DNA from: Bosea sp. 124 | Lineage (GTDB): Bacteria > Pseudomonadota > Alphaproteobacteria > Rhizobiales > Beijerinckiaceae | DNA length: 64,000 nucleotides | Assembly: GCF_003046175.1 (NCBI RefSeq) | Contig: NZ_PZZM01000001.1 | Span: 310,001-374,000 of the forward strand | Direction: 5' to 3' | Shown: positions 1-9,268 of the stretch, in pieces | Layout: the number at the start of each line of letters is the position of its first letter | Position numbering within the stretch: position 1 is the first letter of the stretch | Position numbers and translations under genes: made by a program | The notes under the pieces: generated by a model | Database searches by the model: none | What the model was told of the DNA's origin: nothing | The model's input: only the letters and a program-made list of their open reading frames with translations

Positions 1-1236
1 AGTCCGCTCCTGCTCCTCAAGCGCGCGCACACGCTCGCCGTTCTCCTTGAACACGGTCAGCGCACCGGCCATCGCGCCGATCTCGTCTTGCCGCTCGCCA
101 TAGGGCACGGCGGCGGAGAGATCCCCGGCCGCCATCGCCTTCATGACCAGCGTCATCTGCCCGATCGGCCCGGTGACGCGCGAGCGCACCTGACTGTAGC
201 CGACAGCCGTCAGGATGAGCGCGGCGACGAAGAGGATCGAATACTGAATCAGCGTCCACGAGGCGGCCCGTGCATCGGCCGAGGCGCGGTTGTTCAGCAC
301 GGTGATCGCGACGCTGGCGACATCGCCGACCGTGTCGAGCACCGGCACGACCTTCTCGCGCCACGCCTCCGTGCTCATGTCGACGGTCGAGCCCGTCGTC
401 AATTTCTGGATCATGCCGTCCTTCATCTCGCGGAAGGGGCCGGTGAAATAGCTGCTGTTCGCCTTGCTGATCGCCGCCTTGATCTCCGGGGCTGCCTGCG
501 GCGTGTCCGCAATCGCGCGCAGCGAATCCCAGGCGAAGGTGCTGCGCCCTTCGGCGAGAATGATGGCGCGGGTTTCGGTCGCGTCGAAGGGGCGCTTCTG
601 GGCCAGGATCGCACTCATCATGGCGCCGCTCGTCCCGGTCACGGCCCGGACGGACCAGGCCAGCGAGCGGATGATGACGAATTCCGACAGTGGCGGGCTG
701 GCCGCGCGGATCTCCGATTCGACCGCGGCCGAGGCCTTTTCGAGCGATTGCAGATAGGCCTCGCCGACGGCGAAGACCTTGGTCGACATATCCTTGGTGC
801 GGCCGGCCGGCGCGAGCTTAGCCTCGGCGTCGACCTGTTCGCGCAGCTTGCGATAATCCCCATAGGCGCCGCGCAACGCACCGGCCGCGGTCTGGACGAA
901 GGCCTGCGGCGCCTTGTCGATCTCGGGCTGCGCCTCCGCCATCGCCGCGTCGACTTCCTTGCGGCGCTCCATATAGGTCTTGATCGAGGCCTGATTGGAT
1001 TCGGGCGGCTGGATCACGGCCGTCTGCAGCGACGCCCGCTCATAGCGCGCCGCCACCAGCGCATCGAACAAATCCCTGTTCAGACCGGCAAGACTGGCAG
1101 CCTTCCCGGCAGCGTCGTGCTGCCAATACGAGGTCCAGATCTGCTGGCCGCTGAGCGCGGCAACGGCAACCCCCATGAGGCCGATCAGGCCTGCGAGCAT
1201 CGTCCTGATGGACATGGTGGAAAAGAGCTTCGTCAC
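1..1236 (-). CDS. Methyl-accepting chemotaxis protein, C-terminus cut by window edge
   Basis: Inner-membrane chemoreceptor that would signal through CheA/CheW. The visible 412 residues begin with a basic stretch and a membrane segment (about residues 9-30), then a long, mostly helical extracytoplasmic region, a second membrane segment (about 320-345) and a HAMP linker that includes MKAMAAGDLSAAVP. The cytoplasmic signalling domain lies beyond base 1, so the receptor type rests on architecture only; a HAMP-containing histidine kinase or cyclase is the main alternative. The GTG at 1236 is preceded by GCGAGG about 9 bases upstream; an in-frame ATG at 1215 has a poorer ribosome site. It is divergent from the L,D-transpeptidase gene. 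Confidence 0.8.
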   Translation of the reverse strand, partial: MTKLFSTMSIRTMLAGLIGLMGVAVAALSGQQIWTSYWQHDAAGKAASLAGLNRDLFDALVAARYERASLQTAVIQPPESNQASIKTYMERRKEVDAAMAEAQPEIDKAPQAFVQTAAGALRGAYGDYRKLREQVDAEAKLAPAGRTKDMSTKVFAVGEAYLQSLEKASAAVESEIRAASPPLSEFVIIRSLAWSVRAVTGTSGAMMSAILAQKRPFDATETRAIILAEGRSTFAWDSLRAIADTPQAAPEIKAAISKANSSYFTGPFREMKDGMIQKLTTGSTVDMSTEAWREKVVPVLDTVGDVASVAITVLNNRASADARAASWTLIQYSILFVAALILTAVGYSQVRSRVTGPIGQMTLVMKAMAAGDLSAAVPYGERQDEIGAMAGALTVFKENGERVRALEEQERT

Positions 1237-1588
1237 GTGCGCGCCTCGCTTCGGCAGATCTCCGAACTCACGTGGGTTCGGCAATATATCAACAATGCGC
1301 GCAAAGACTTGAGATTGTGTTTACTTTGACGGCCCCGATTGTACCCCGCCCGAACCGCGCGCCAGTAAGACCCCGACCGGCGCGTCACGACCGGATGCCG
1401 CATGCCCGCCGGCATCACCGTTGCCAATCGGTCACAGTCACCATCCGCCACATTCTCGCCACATCGCGTTCACCCCGCGGCCATCTCGTGCCCCTTGAAC
1501 GGTCGTCATGCGTTCTCGTTGGAACGCCAAGCCATTTCGGCAGTTGATACCCCGTTTCCGCAAGATCGATTCAGCAGAGTCAAACTCC
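1237..1588. other. Intergenic region between divergent genes
   Basis: About 350 bases between the receptor gene (leftward) and the L,D-transpeptidase gene (rightward). It must hold promoters for both. I see no convincing -35/-10 pair, RNA gene or palindrome, and no reading frame resembling a protein family. An in-frame extension of the transpeptidase to an ATG at 1508 is possible but would place the lipoprotein signal internally. Confidence 0.5.
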
Positions 1589-2350
1589 ATGTCCGTCGCC
1601 ACGCCCGCCGTTTCCCTGCTCGACCGCCCGCTGAAGCGCGTGGTGGCGCTGCTGATGCCGCTGCTTCTGGCGGCCTGCGTCGGCGCCCAGCCGCCACAAC
1701 CCTTCGAGGTGGCGTATACGCCCGGCGCCCATGTCAGCGCCGAGTATCTGGCGATGTATGGCGAGCAGCCGAACGAGCAGTTCCCCCTGCCGGCGACCGA
1801 TCTGAGCGAGGTCGACCCGCGCTTCCTCAGGCAGGAAGTCGCCTATCCGACGCGCGAGCAGCCCGGCACCATCGTCGTCGATACGGACAACCGCTATCTC
1901 TACCTGGTGCGCGAGAACGGCCGCGCGGTCCGCTACGGCATCGGCGTCGGCAAGCAGGGCATGTCCTGGCGCGGCCGCGCCACCGTCGCCCGCAAGGCCG
2001 CCTGGCCGCGCTGGACGCCGACGGCGGCCATGGTCGCCCGCGATCCCGAGAAGAACGGTCCCTGGGCCGGCGGCATGCAGGCCGGGCTCGACAATCCGCT
2101 CGGCGCCCGCGCGCTCTACCTCTACCAGGGCGACCGCGACACGCTCTACCGTATTCATGGCACGTCGGAGCCGTGGTCGATCGGCAAGTCCGTCTCCAGC
2201 GGCTGTATCCGGATGTTCAACCAAGACATCATCGACCTGCACAGCCGCGTCCCCACCGGCACCACGGTCGTGGTTCTGAACCGCCGGCAGTTGCTCACGC
2301 CGGAGCCCGGCGAGAGCTTCGACGAGTTCACCCCCGACGACAGCATCTGA
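1589..2350 (+). CDS. L,D-transpeptidase (YkuD domain) lipoprotein
   Basis: Periplasmic enzyme expected to make 3-3 peptidoglycan cross-links or to attach proteins to the wall. The chosen ATG gives a lipoprotein signal: basic start, hydrophobic core and lipobox LLAAC with the lipidated Cys at residue 30. The YkuD domain fills the C-terminal half, with the signature IHGTSEP followed by SSGCIRM; the catalytic Cys is residue 206. A longer start at 1508 would bury the signal peptide and is disfavoured. It resembles the second L,D-transpeptidase at 4872-5687 across the YkuD domain, so the two are probably paralogues. It stands alone; the following ugd gene has a 175-base gap of its own. Confidence 0.9.
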   Translation: MSVATPAVSLLDRPLKRVVALLMPLLLAACVGAQPPQPFEVAYTPGAHVSAEYLAMYGEQPNEQFPLPATDLSEVDPRFLRQEVAYPTREQPGTIVVDTDNRYLYLVRENGRAVRYGIGVGKQGMSWRGRATVARKAAWPRWTPTAAMVARDPEKNGPWAGGMQAGLDNPLGARALYLYQGDRDTLYRIHGTSEPWSIGKSVSSGCIRMFNQDIIDLHSRVPTGTTVVVLNRRQLLTPEPGESFDEFTPDDSI

Positions 2351-2525
2351 CACCACGCCAGAAGACGTCATGCGCCTGACAACCGCAGGCCCCACAACGC
2401 TGTGGTGTGGCGGGCTCGGTTGTTCAGGCGCGGCAATCTGGTGTAGTCGGTAGCGCCGGACGCACCCGCCCGTCCTTTGCCGCTGCCGCGCGTGGCGGGT
2501 TCGTGCCGGCGGGAAAGGCAAGTCC

Positions 2526-3830
2526 ATGCGCGTGACGATGATCGGTTCAGGCTATGTCGGCCTGGTGTCGGGTGCCTGCTTCGCCGATTTCGGCCATGTC
2601 GTGACCTGCGTCGACACCGACGCGTCCAAGATCGATGCCCTGAATCGCGGCGAGATTCCGATCTTCGAGCCTGGCCTCGCCGATCTCGTCGCCAAGAACG
2701 TCCGCGAAGGTCGCCTGACCTTCACCACGGAGCTTGCCGGCCCGGTCCGCGGGGCCGATGCCGTCTTCATCGCGGTCGGGACACCGACGCGACGCGGCGA
2801 CGGCCATGCAGACCTGTCCTATGTCTATCAGGCAGCGCGCGACGTCGTCGCCGAGATCGATGGCTTCACCGTCATCGTCACCAAATCGACCGTTCCGGTC
2901 GGCACCGGCGACGAGGTCGAGCGCATCATGCGCGAGACGCGGCCGGACGCGGATTTCGCCGTCGTTTCCAACCCGGAATTCCTGCGTGAAGGCGCCGCGA
3001 TCAGCGATTTCAAGCGCCCCGACCGCATCGTCGTCGGGACGGATGACGAGCGCGCCCGTCGTGTCATGGAAGACCTTTACCGGCCGCTCTACCTGAACGC
3101 GGCGCCGCTGCTGTTCACGCAGCGACGGACCTCCGAGCTGATCAAATACGCAGCCAATGCCTTTCTCGCGATGAAGATCACCTTCATCAACGAGATGGCC
3201 GATCTTTGCGAGGCAGTCGGCGCCAATGTCCAGGAGGTGGCGCGCGGCATCGGCCTCGACAACCGCATCGGAGCCAAGTTCCTGCATGCGGGCCCCGGCT
3301 TCGGCGGCTCCTGCTTTCCCAAGGACACGCTGGCGCTGATGAAGACGGCGCAGGATCTCGCGAGCCCGCTGCGCATCGTCGAGACCGTCGTTGCGGTCAA
3401 CGACCAGCGCAAGCGCGCCATGGCGCGCAAGGTGATCGCGGCCTGCGACGGCAGTGTGCGCGGCAAGCGCATCGCCGTGCTTGGCCTCGCCTTCAAGCCG
3501 AACACCGACGACATGCGCGAAGCGCCTTCGCTCGCGATCATCGCGGCGCTGCAGGATGGCGGCGCCGAGATCGTCGCCTATGATCCCGAGAGCATGGGGC
3601 CCGCCAAGGCCCTGCTCAGCGGCGTCAGCTTCGCGGCCGACCCCTATTCCTGCATCGAGGGCGCCGATGCGCTGGTGATCGTGACGGAATGGGACGCCTT
3701 CCGCGCGCTCGACCTCGACCGGGTCAAGACAAGCCTGCGCACACCCATCGTCGTCGACCTGCGCAACATCTACCGCTCGGACGACATGCGCCGGCGCGGC
3801 TTCAGCTACAGCAATGTCGGCAATGCCTGA
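2526..3830 (+). CDS. ugd: UDP-glucose 6-dehydrogenase
   Basis: Cytoplasmic enzyme oxidising UDP-glucose to UDP-glucuronate with two NAD+, a precursor for exopolysaccharide and lipopolysaccharide sugars. The 434-residue length is typical. The N-terminal Rossmann domain carries GSGYVGL (residues 8-14); a central dimerisation helix region follows; the active-site loop GPGFGGSCFPKD has the catalytic Cys at residue 263; the C-terminal UDP-binding domain starts near residue 315 (GLAFKPNTDDMREAPS). It is likely transcribed alone. A polysaccharide flippase gene lies about 2.5 kb downstream on the other strand, which fits a surface-polysaccharide role but does not show linkage. Confidence 0.95.
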   Translation: MRVTMIGSGYVGLVSGACFADFGHVVTCVDTDASKIDALNRGEIPIFEPGLADLVAKNVREGRLTFTTELAGPVRGADAVFIAVGTPTRRGDGHADLSYVYQAARDVVAEIDGFTVIVTKSTVPVGTGDEVERIMRETRPDADFAVVSNPEFLREGAAISDFKRPDRIVVGTDDERARRVMEDLYRPLYLNAAPLLFTQRRTSELIKYAANAFLAMKITFINEMADLCEAVGANVQEVARGIGLDNRIGAKFLHAGPGFGGSCFPKDTLALMKTAQDLASPLRIVETVVAVNDQRKRAMARKVIAACDGSVRGKRIAVLGLAFKPNTDDMREAPSLAIIAALQDGGAEIVAYDPESMGPAKALLSGVSFAADPYSCIEGADALVIVTEWDAFRALDLDRVKTSLRTPIVVDLRNIYRSDDMRRRGFSYSNVGNA

Positions 3831-3946
3831 GGCCGCGATCTGACGCTGCGTCAGAGGCACCCGCGGGCGCCTTGATACCGTCACATGCAGGCACCACCTC
3901 TTGAGCGGCGGCGCATCCGCGCCGCCCGACATGAGAGGAGATGACG

Positions 3947-4753
3947 ATGACGCCGCAAGAACGCGACGTGATCGCCGGGATTTTCGACCGCCTGAAGCAG
4001 GCGGCCAACCAGCCCCGCGACCCCGAGGCTGAAAGCTACATCGCGGAGCGCCTGCGCGAGCAGCCCTACGCGCCCTATGCCATGGCGCAGGCTGTCTATG
4101 TCCAGGAGAACGCGCTGACCAACCTGCAGGCACAGGTCGAGGAGTTGCAGACGCAACTGCGCGAGCTGCAGAACCGGCCCGCCGAGGCGCCCGCCCAGGC
4201 CGGCGGCTTCCTCTCCGGGATCTTCGGCGGGGCACAGCCGGCAGCGAGGCCGCGCTCGGTGCCGTCCGTTCCGCCGCGCTCGCAGGACGCGCCCTCCCCG
4301 GCATGGTCCGGGCAGCAGCCCGGCGCGATGGCGGCGGCTCCGGCCGGACAGCCCGGCCCCGGCATGCAACCTGGCCCCGGCATGCAACCTGGCCCGTGGT
4401 CGAACGCAGCGGCGCAGCAGCAGGCTCCCGGGCGCGGCGGCTTCATGGCGACCGCGCTGACGACGGCTGCCGGCGTCGCGGGTGGCATGATGCTCGGCAG
4501 CGTGCTGAGCAATGCCTTCGGCGGCGGGGCGGCGAAGGCCGCCGAGGCCAAGCCGGCCGAGGCGGGCGCCAGCCATCAGGCGCAGGATGCCTCCGCGAGC
4601 CCGGGGACCTCTGCGAACACCGATCAGGCCAGCTACAACGACGGATCGTCCGACCCGGCCAATTATCAGCAGGCAGCCCATGAGGAGCCTGTCGATAACG
4701 GCTATGACGACGGCTCGAGCCTGTTCGACGGCGGGGACGAGGACTGGGCCTGA
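3947..4753 (+). CDS. DUF2076 domain-containing protein
   Basis: Function unknown. The start MTPQERDVIAGIFDRL is the typical DUF2076 opening, followed by a coiled-coil-like stretch (about residues 45-75) and a long low-complexity tail rich in Pro, Ala, Gln and Gly. A Gly/Ala segment with GGMMLGSVLSNAFGG (about 180-195) is a recurrent element of this family, and the end is acidic (DGGDEDWA). AGAGGAG sits directly before an ATG at 3941, which is too close, so the second ATG at 3947, with proper spacing, is chosen. An 18-base unit is duplicated in tandem inside the tail (4357-4392). An intrinsic terminator follows at 4815. Confidence 0.85.
   Translation: MTPQERDVIAGIFDRLKQAANQPRDPEAESYIAERLREQPYAPYAMAQAVYVQENALTNLQAQVEELQTQLRELQNRPAEAPAQAGGFLSGIFGGAQPAARPRSVPSVPPRSQDAPSPAWSGQQPGAMAAAPAGQPGPGMQPGPGMQPGPWSNAAAQQQAPGRGGFMATALTTAAGVAGGMMLGSVLSNAFGGGAAKAAEAKPAEAGASHQAQDASASPGTSANTDQASYNDGSSDPANYQQAAHEEPVDNGYDDGSSLFDGGDEDWA
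4357..4392 (+). repeat. Two tandem copies of an 18-base unit inside the DUF2076 gene
   Basis: The unit (4357-4374, repeated exactly at 4375-4392) encodes PGMQPG-type repeats in the low-complexity tail. In-frame slippage at this site would change the tail length by six residues without breaking the gene. Confidence 0.9.
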
Positions 4754-4814
4754 GGCGCACGCCCTTGCCACGACACCGGGCCAGAGCCGCCACAAGGACC
4801 CGACATCACGAGAA

Positions 4815-4845
4815 ACCCGCCCGGTTCGCACCGGGCGGGTTTTTT
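4815..4845 (+). terminator. Intrinsic terminator after the DUF2076 gene
   Basis: Perfect 10-base stem ACCCGCCCGG / CCGGGCGGGT with a 6-base loop, followed directly by a run of T. It ends the DUF2076 transcript. On the opposite strand the A-run precedes the stem, so it could also serve the converging L,D-transpeptidase gene that stops at 4872. Confidence 0.92.
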
Positions 4846-4871
4846 CATGGGCGTCGCGCGGGAGCGCGTGA

Positions 4872-5687
4872 TCAGATCACCAGCACCCTGGCGCCGACAC
4901 GCACGCGCTCATAGAGGTCCGTGACGTCATCATTGGTCATGCGGATGCAGCCGGATGATACCGCCTGGCCGATGGTGTGCGGCTCGTTGGTGCCATGGAT
5001 GCGGTAGAGCGAGGAGCCGAGATACATGGCGCGCGCGCCCATCGGGTTTTCCGGGCCGCCCGGCATGAAGCGCGGCAGGTCGGGCCGGCGCTTGAGCATT
5101 TCGGGCGGCGGCGTCCAGGTCGGCCATTCCGCCTTGCGGCTGACGCTCTTCATGCCGGCCCAGGAGAAGCCGGGACGGCCGACACCAATGCCATAGCGCA
5201 AGGCCCGGCCGCCGGGCTGGACGAGGAAGAGGAAGCGCTGGGGCGTGTCGATGATGATCGTGCCCGGCTTGTGCGGACCGTCATAGGCGACCTCCTGCTT
5301 GTGGAAGCGCGGATCGATGACGCGCTCGATCGGGCGCTCCATCTCGATCGGCTGGCCCAGCGCCGCGACGCGCCTGCCCGGAGTCCGCTGTCCCGCCGCC
5401 TGCTCGAAGGGATCCATCTCGTAGCCGGCCTGCGGCCTGACGCCTTGACCATAGGCGGAATAGCCGCCCGGCCGGTTGTAGACCGCCCCGCCCCGCCCCG
5501 GCGGCGTCGGATCGCGGCCAGTCATCAGCATCTCGATGAAGCCACCGCCGTAATTGCCCCGCCCCGCCGAGGCGGTCGTCATGGGGTCGACCTGCGCGGG
5601 ACGGCCATAGGGCTGGGCCAGCGCCGAGCCGGGAACGGCAGCGGCTCCCGACAGGACAAGCAGCGGAACGAAGAGGACTGGACGCAT
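4872..5687 (-). CDS. Secreted L,D-transpeptidase (YkuD domain)
   Basis: Periplasmic peptidoglycan cross-linking enzyme. A cleavable signal peptide ends near ALA-QP (residue 24). A Gly/Pro-rich spacer of about 100 residues precedes the YkuD domain, whose signature reads IHGTNEP then SSGCIRM, with the catalytic Cys at residue 247; the protein stops about 25 residues later. GAGAG sits about 8 bases before the ATG. Unlike the paralogue at 1589-2350 it has no lipobox, so one copy is probably membrane-anchored and this one soluble. It converges on the DUF2076 gene and the two are separated by the terminator at 4815-4845. Confidence 0.92.
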   Translation of the reverse strand: MRPVLFVPLLVLSGAAAVPGSALAQPYGRPAQVDPMTTASAGRGNYGGGFIEMLMTGRDPTPPGRGGAVYNRPGGYSAYGQGVRPQAGYEMDPFEQAAGQRTPGRRVAALGQPIEMERPIERVIDPRFHKQEVAYDGPHKPGTIIIDTPQRFLFLVQPGGRALRYGIGVGRPGFSWAGMKSVSRKAEWPTWTPPPEMLKRRPDLPRFMPGGPENPMGARAMYLGSSLYRIHGTNEPHTIGQAVSSGCIRMTNDDVTDLYERVRVGARVLVI

Positions 5688-5860
5688 GACGCAACTCTCT
5701 CGACATCGACTGCGAGAAGCCTTGCGGCGCGCTTTAAAAGGAATGGTGAATCGTTGACTCTTCCGGGCCGGAGACGCCGGTTACCGGGCCAATTCAACGA
5801 ATTAACCTTAGTGGAGCGGAAAAGGACAAGGTGAAGGAAGCGTTGCGGCGGGCCCGCTCC

Positions 5861-6273
5861 TCAGCGGCGGCAGCGCACGAACACCATGGTTCCGTAACGG
5901 TTCGCGACGCTGGCATCGACCCAGCGCAGGACGAGCGTGTTTCCATCGAAGGAGAGGATCTCGCGATCCTTAGAGTCACCGCCCTCGCCCGCCGGGCCGA
6001 CATGGCTTCTGCCGATCATAGCGGGTTTGACGACGTGTTCCGTGGTCTTCGTCGCATCCGGACTGTGCAGCATGACGCCGCCCGACGGGCCTCTGGCGAT
6101 GATGTAGGGCGCGCCGCATCCCTGACCTGGGCGGCATCGGCCTCGCGGAAATAGGAGGCCAGCCCCCAACGACCGATGAGCTGGTCTGCGGTCTGAGCCG
6201 CCGCCGGCGCGACGCCGCCGCCAAGCGCCATCGCACAGGCCGCCATCACGATCCTCGACCTCATTCCGGTCAT
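5861..6273 (-). pseudogene. Small secreted protein gene broken by a frameshift
   Basis: The start MTGMRSRIVMAACAMALGG has a signal peptide ending near AAAQ and is preceded by a good AGGGGG ribosome site. The reading continues as ADQLIGRWGLASYFREADAAQVRD and then, near bases 6119-6126, the sensible sequence moves to another frame: CGAPYIIARGPSGGVMLH through to KDREILSFDGNTLVLRWVD and a stop at 5861. Joined, the two parts give about 137 residues that look like one small conserved periplasmic protein of unknown role. Unshifted, the first frame continues to 6016 with Arg/Ser-rich nonsense. I see no slippery sequence at the junction, so a one-base deletion or a sequencing error is likelier than programmed frameshifting. 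Confidence 0.7.
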
Positions 6274-6317
6274 CGCCTGCCCCCTTGTCGCATGTGGCCC
6301 GGTGCCTCGTGGCATGG

Positions 6318-7745
6318 TCAGCGCTGCCGTCCGCGCCGCGCCACCCACCAGAGCTGCAGCAGGGTGCGCCAGCGCGCGACATCGCAGATCAGGATAACGG
6401 CACCATAGACCAGTCCCCCCAGCACGACCTGCAGGAGCAGTTCCGGCACCGCGGCAAAACGATCCCGCAGCGGCCAGATCGCGGCCGCCATGGCCGCCAC
6501 GGCAAGCAGGATCGCGCCGCAGTCGCGTGGTGGCGGCAGCACCGGGAGCGTGCGCAGCGCGGCGACGGCGGTGATCGCCAGCACGGAGAGGAAGGCCGCC
6601 GACTGCGCCCCGGCATAGACGAGGGCGCCCGAAGCCGACAAGGCAGCCACGACCGCAATGTTCACGCCGAAGCCGATCAGCGCCGCGAGCGTCGCCACCA
6701 GCGTGCGCTTTTCGATCAGGAAGGCGGGATAGAGCCCGGCCTGAAAGATCGCGATCGCGACGAAACCCGGCAGGAGCGGCGCCATATAGGCCGAAAAGCG
6801 ACCCTGGAAGCTCGGCGGCACCAGGATGCGGTCGAAGGCCGGCAGGACCAGCGCGAAGCCCACGGCCGCCGGCAGCGCCACCGCGAGGACGATGACGATG
6901 TTGGCCGCGATGCGCTTTTGCGCCGCGCGCCGTCCGCGCGTCTCGTCGAGGCGGATGACCTGCCGCAACAGCACGATTTCCAGCGTGGCGCCGAGCGTGC
7001 CGAACAGGCGCAGGCCCATGTCGGAGGCAAGCGAGAAATAGCCGGCCTCGGCAAAGCCGTGCGCACCCGCCACCAGCGAGCGGTTGAGCAGGGGAATAAG
7101 CGAGTAGATCGCGTTGCCGGCGACGAGCGGCAGCGCATATTTCGCGAAGGTCCAGGCAATATCCCGGCGGGCAGCCGAGACCGAGAGCGGCGCATCCGCC
7201 AGCGTGCGGCGCACCGAAACCAGCGCGACGGCGGCGCTGAGCAGCCCGCCCAGCAGCACCACGGTCGGATCTCGCGTCAGCCAGGCGCCACCGACCATCA
7301 AGATGAGCGCCAGCAGGTTCTTGACGATGACCAGCCGGGCATAGGCGGCATCGAGGAAGCGCGCCCGCGCGACCGCTCCGTGATAGTCGAAGAGACCGGC
7401 ACCGATGCCCGCCAGCACGGAGGCTGCGAGCATCATCGCCGGCATGCGAAAATCGATGCCGGCGACGACTGCCGCCAGCAGCAAGGCGCAGAGCGTCATG
7501 CTGACGCCGGCGATCAGAAGATCCAGCGTCGCGCGAATCTCGGGCTGCGTCTCGCGCGTCGCCAGCGAGTAGAAGCGCACCGCCGACAGCCTGATCCAGT
7601 CGAGCAGCGCCGTGTTCACCAGGACGATGATCGCCGCGCCGATGGCATAGCGCCCGAACTCGGCCGGGCCGAGGAAGAATGCGATCAGCAGCCCGAGGAC
7701 GAAGTTCAGCCCGGCATTGACGACGAAGGGCAGCAGGACCGTCAT
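6318..7745 (-). CDS. Lipopolysaccharide/polysaccharide flippase-like membrane protein
   Basis: A 475-residue, very hydrophobic protein with about 12-14 predicted membrane segments and the general pattern of the oligosaccharide flippase (Wzx / MOP) superfamily: an N-terminal FVVNAGLNFVLGLLIAFFLG segment and a PAEFGRYAIG motif after it. Such proteins move lipid-linked sugar repeat units across the inner membrane. No glycosyltransferase genes are adjacent, so its substrate cannot be inferred; ugd is the only nearby sugar gene. The 3' end lies about 45 bases from the start of the frameshifted gene and both read leftward, so the two could be co-transcribed. Confidence 0.8.
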   Translation of the reverse strand: MTVLLPFVVNAGLNFVLGLLIAFFLGPAEFGRYAIGAAIIVLVNTALLDWIRLSAVRFYSLATRETQPEIRATLDLLIAGVSMTLCALLLAAVVAGIDFRMPAMMLAASVLAGIGAGLFDYHGAVARARFLDAAYARLVIVKNLLALILMVGGAWLTRDPTVVLLGGLLSAAVALVSVRRTLADAPLSVSAARRDIAWTFAKYALPLVAGNAIYSLIPLLNRSLVAGAHGFAEAGYFSLASDMGLRLFGTLGATLEIVLLRQVIRLDETRGRRAAQKRIAANIVIVLAVALPAAVGFALVLPAFDRILVPPSFQGRFSAYMAPLLPGFVAIAIFQAGLYPAFLIEKRTLVATLAALIGFGVNIAVVAALSASGALVYAGAQSAAFLSVLAITAVAALRTLPVLPPPRDCGAILLAVAAMAAAIWPLRDRFAAVPELLLQVVLGGLVYGAVILICDVARWRTLLQLWWVARRGRQR

Positions 7746-7937
7746 CTGGTTTCCGTCACCTCATCCGGGCCCTGTCGTTCAAATCCCGTCGCCCAAAAGC
7801 CAGTCACCCGACCCTGTCGCCGCGGACATGGCGCCGATGCAGCAGGCGGCTTGGCGACTCAGTGCGCGGAGTGTGAACCTGCTATTCCAATGGCCTAGAC
7901 GGCCCTCCGGCGTTTTCCAAGGGGAAGCACCCGCTCC

Positions 7938-8702
7938 ATGCCCGGCGATCCGCTGTTCTATCTCGTCGGCTGGGCGACGACGCTCGTCATCGCGATCGGC
8001 AAGAGCGCCTTCGGCGGCGGTCTCGCCATCCTCGGCATCCCGCTGCTGGCGATGGTCGTCTCGCCTCTGGACGCGGCGATCATGGTCGCGATGCTGGTCT
8101 CGCTGATGGATCTCCTGGCACTGCGCAGCTTTGGCCGCGAGACCTGGTCGACGCCGGACCTCGCCTGGCTGCTGCCCGGGCTCGCGGCCGGCATCGGCAT
8201 CGGCTACGTCGTCTTCGTGCGCATCGACCCGCGCATCGTCACACTGGTCATCGGGCTGACGACGCTTGCCTTCACGCTGCAATGGTTCCTGAAGGGGCGG
8301 CTCGCGGCAGCAGGCGCGCGGCCGGTCTCGGGCCGACTCGCCTTGCTCGCCGGCACGGTCTCGGGCTTCACCACCTTCGTCGCCCATGCCGGCGGCCCGC
8401 CCGTCGCGATGTATCTGCTCTCTCGTGGGCTGCCGAAGAGCGTGCTGGTCGGAACGACAATCGCCCTGTTCACGCTCGGCAACTGGCTGAAGCTGCCGCC
8501 CTATTTCATGCTGGGGCTGAAACATCCTGACGCCCTGTGGGGCGCGCTCGCGCTGGCGCCCGCCGTGCCGCTCGGGATCTGGCTCGGCCATGTCGTGCAT
8601 CGGCGGCTCGACCAGAAGAAGCTGTTCCTCTGCTGTTATGCCCTGCTGGCGGTCGCCGCGCTGAAGCTGACGGTCGATGCTGCACTTGCTCTGCTGCGCT
8701 GA
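7938..8702 (+). CDS. TauE/SafE (DUF81) family membrane exporter
   Basis: Inner-membrane protein of 254 residues with about eight hydrophobic helices and the typical family features: an N-terminal SAFGGGLAILGIPLLA segment, the mid-protein FTTFVAHAGGPPVAMYLL motif, and the repeat KLPPYFMLGL. The family exports or takes up sulfur-containing and organic anions such as sulfite or sulfoacetate; the specific substrate cannot be read here. It is divergent from the flippase gene (about 190 bases apart). Confidence 0.88.
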   Translation: MPGDPLFYLVGWATTLVIAIGKSAFGGGLAILGIPLLAMVVSPLDAAIMVAMLVSLMDLLALRSFGRETWSTPDLAWLLPGLAAGIGIGYVVFVRIDPRIVTLVIGLTTLAFTLQWFLKGRLAAAGARPVSGRLALLAGTVSGFTTFVAHAGGPPVAMYLLSRGLPKSVLVGTTIALFTLGNWLKLPPYFMLGLKHPDALWGALALAPAVPLGIWLGHVVHRRLDQKKLFLCCYALLAVAALKLTVDAALALLR

Positions 8703-8767
8703 CGGCATGGGGGAGGATCGCGGCGCACCCCTATCGCGGTGCCGGGATTGGCCCTAATCGAGCGGCC

Positions 8768-9268
8768 ATGACCAGCCTGCCGCCTCCGCTGCGCCTTGCC
8801 CGCGACGACGATTCCGAGCCGCTCGCGGCCCTGATCGCGGCGAGTTTCGCCGAGTATCCGAACTGTTTCTTCGAATGGTCGGAGTTCCCGGAGCTGCGGC
8901 GGCCGGCCAGCCATTTTGCCGCCAAGGGCGGACAGCTCTGGGTCGCGGAGGCGCCCGGCGGCGGCATCGCCGGCTCGCTGGGCGCCACGCCGATCCCGGA
9001 ACAGAACGCGGTCGAGATCACCAAGGTCTATGCCGCGCCAGCCTTTCGGGGCTCGGGACTGGCGCAGGCGCTGTTTGCGAAGGCGCTTCATTTCGCCGAA
9101 GGCGGCGGCTTCGACGCCATGATGCTCTGGTCCGATTCCCGCTTCGCTCGCGGCCACCGCTTCTACGAGAAGCTCGGCTTCCGGCGCTGGCCGGGCGAGC
9201 GCTATCTCGCGGACACCTCCGCGACCTGGGAATATCATTTCCGCCTGAACCTGCCGCAGCAGGCATGA
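8768..9268 (+). CDS. GNAT family N-acetyltransferase
   Basis: A 166-residue acetyl-CoA-dependent acetyltransferase. The acetyl-CoA-binding motif A is visible as VYAAPAFRGSGLAQALFAKA, and motif B as GHRFYEKLGFRR near the C-terminus. The acceptor (small molecule or protein) is unknown. The ATG at 8768 opens the domain at the usual point; an upstream in-frame start at 8537 would lie inside the TauE gene. Its stop overlaps the start of the next gene (ATGA at 9265-9268), so the two are translationally coupled. Confidence 0.88.
   Translation: MTSLPPPLRLARDDDSEPLAALIAASFAEYPNCFFEWSEFPELRRPASHFAAKGGQLWVAEAPGGGIAGSLGATPIPEQNAVEITKVYAAPAFRGSGLAQALFAKALHFAEGGGFDAMMLWSDSRFARGHRFYEKLGFRRWPGERYLADTSATWEYHFRLNLPQQA

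Noticed and set aside
2547..4304. Long minus-strand frame opposite ugd and the DUF2076 gene
   Set aside because: It is a shadow of two well-supported genes and lacks any recognisable start region or domain.
6285..7898. Long plus-strand frame opposite the flippase gene
   Set aside because: Antisense, charged and Arg/His/Gln-rich; the flippase on the minus strand has clear membrane helices.
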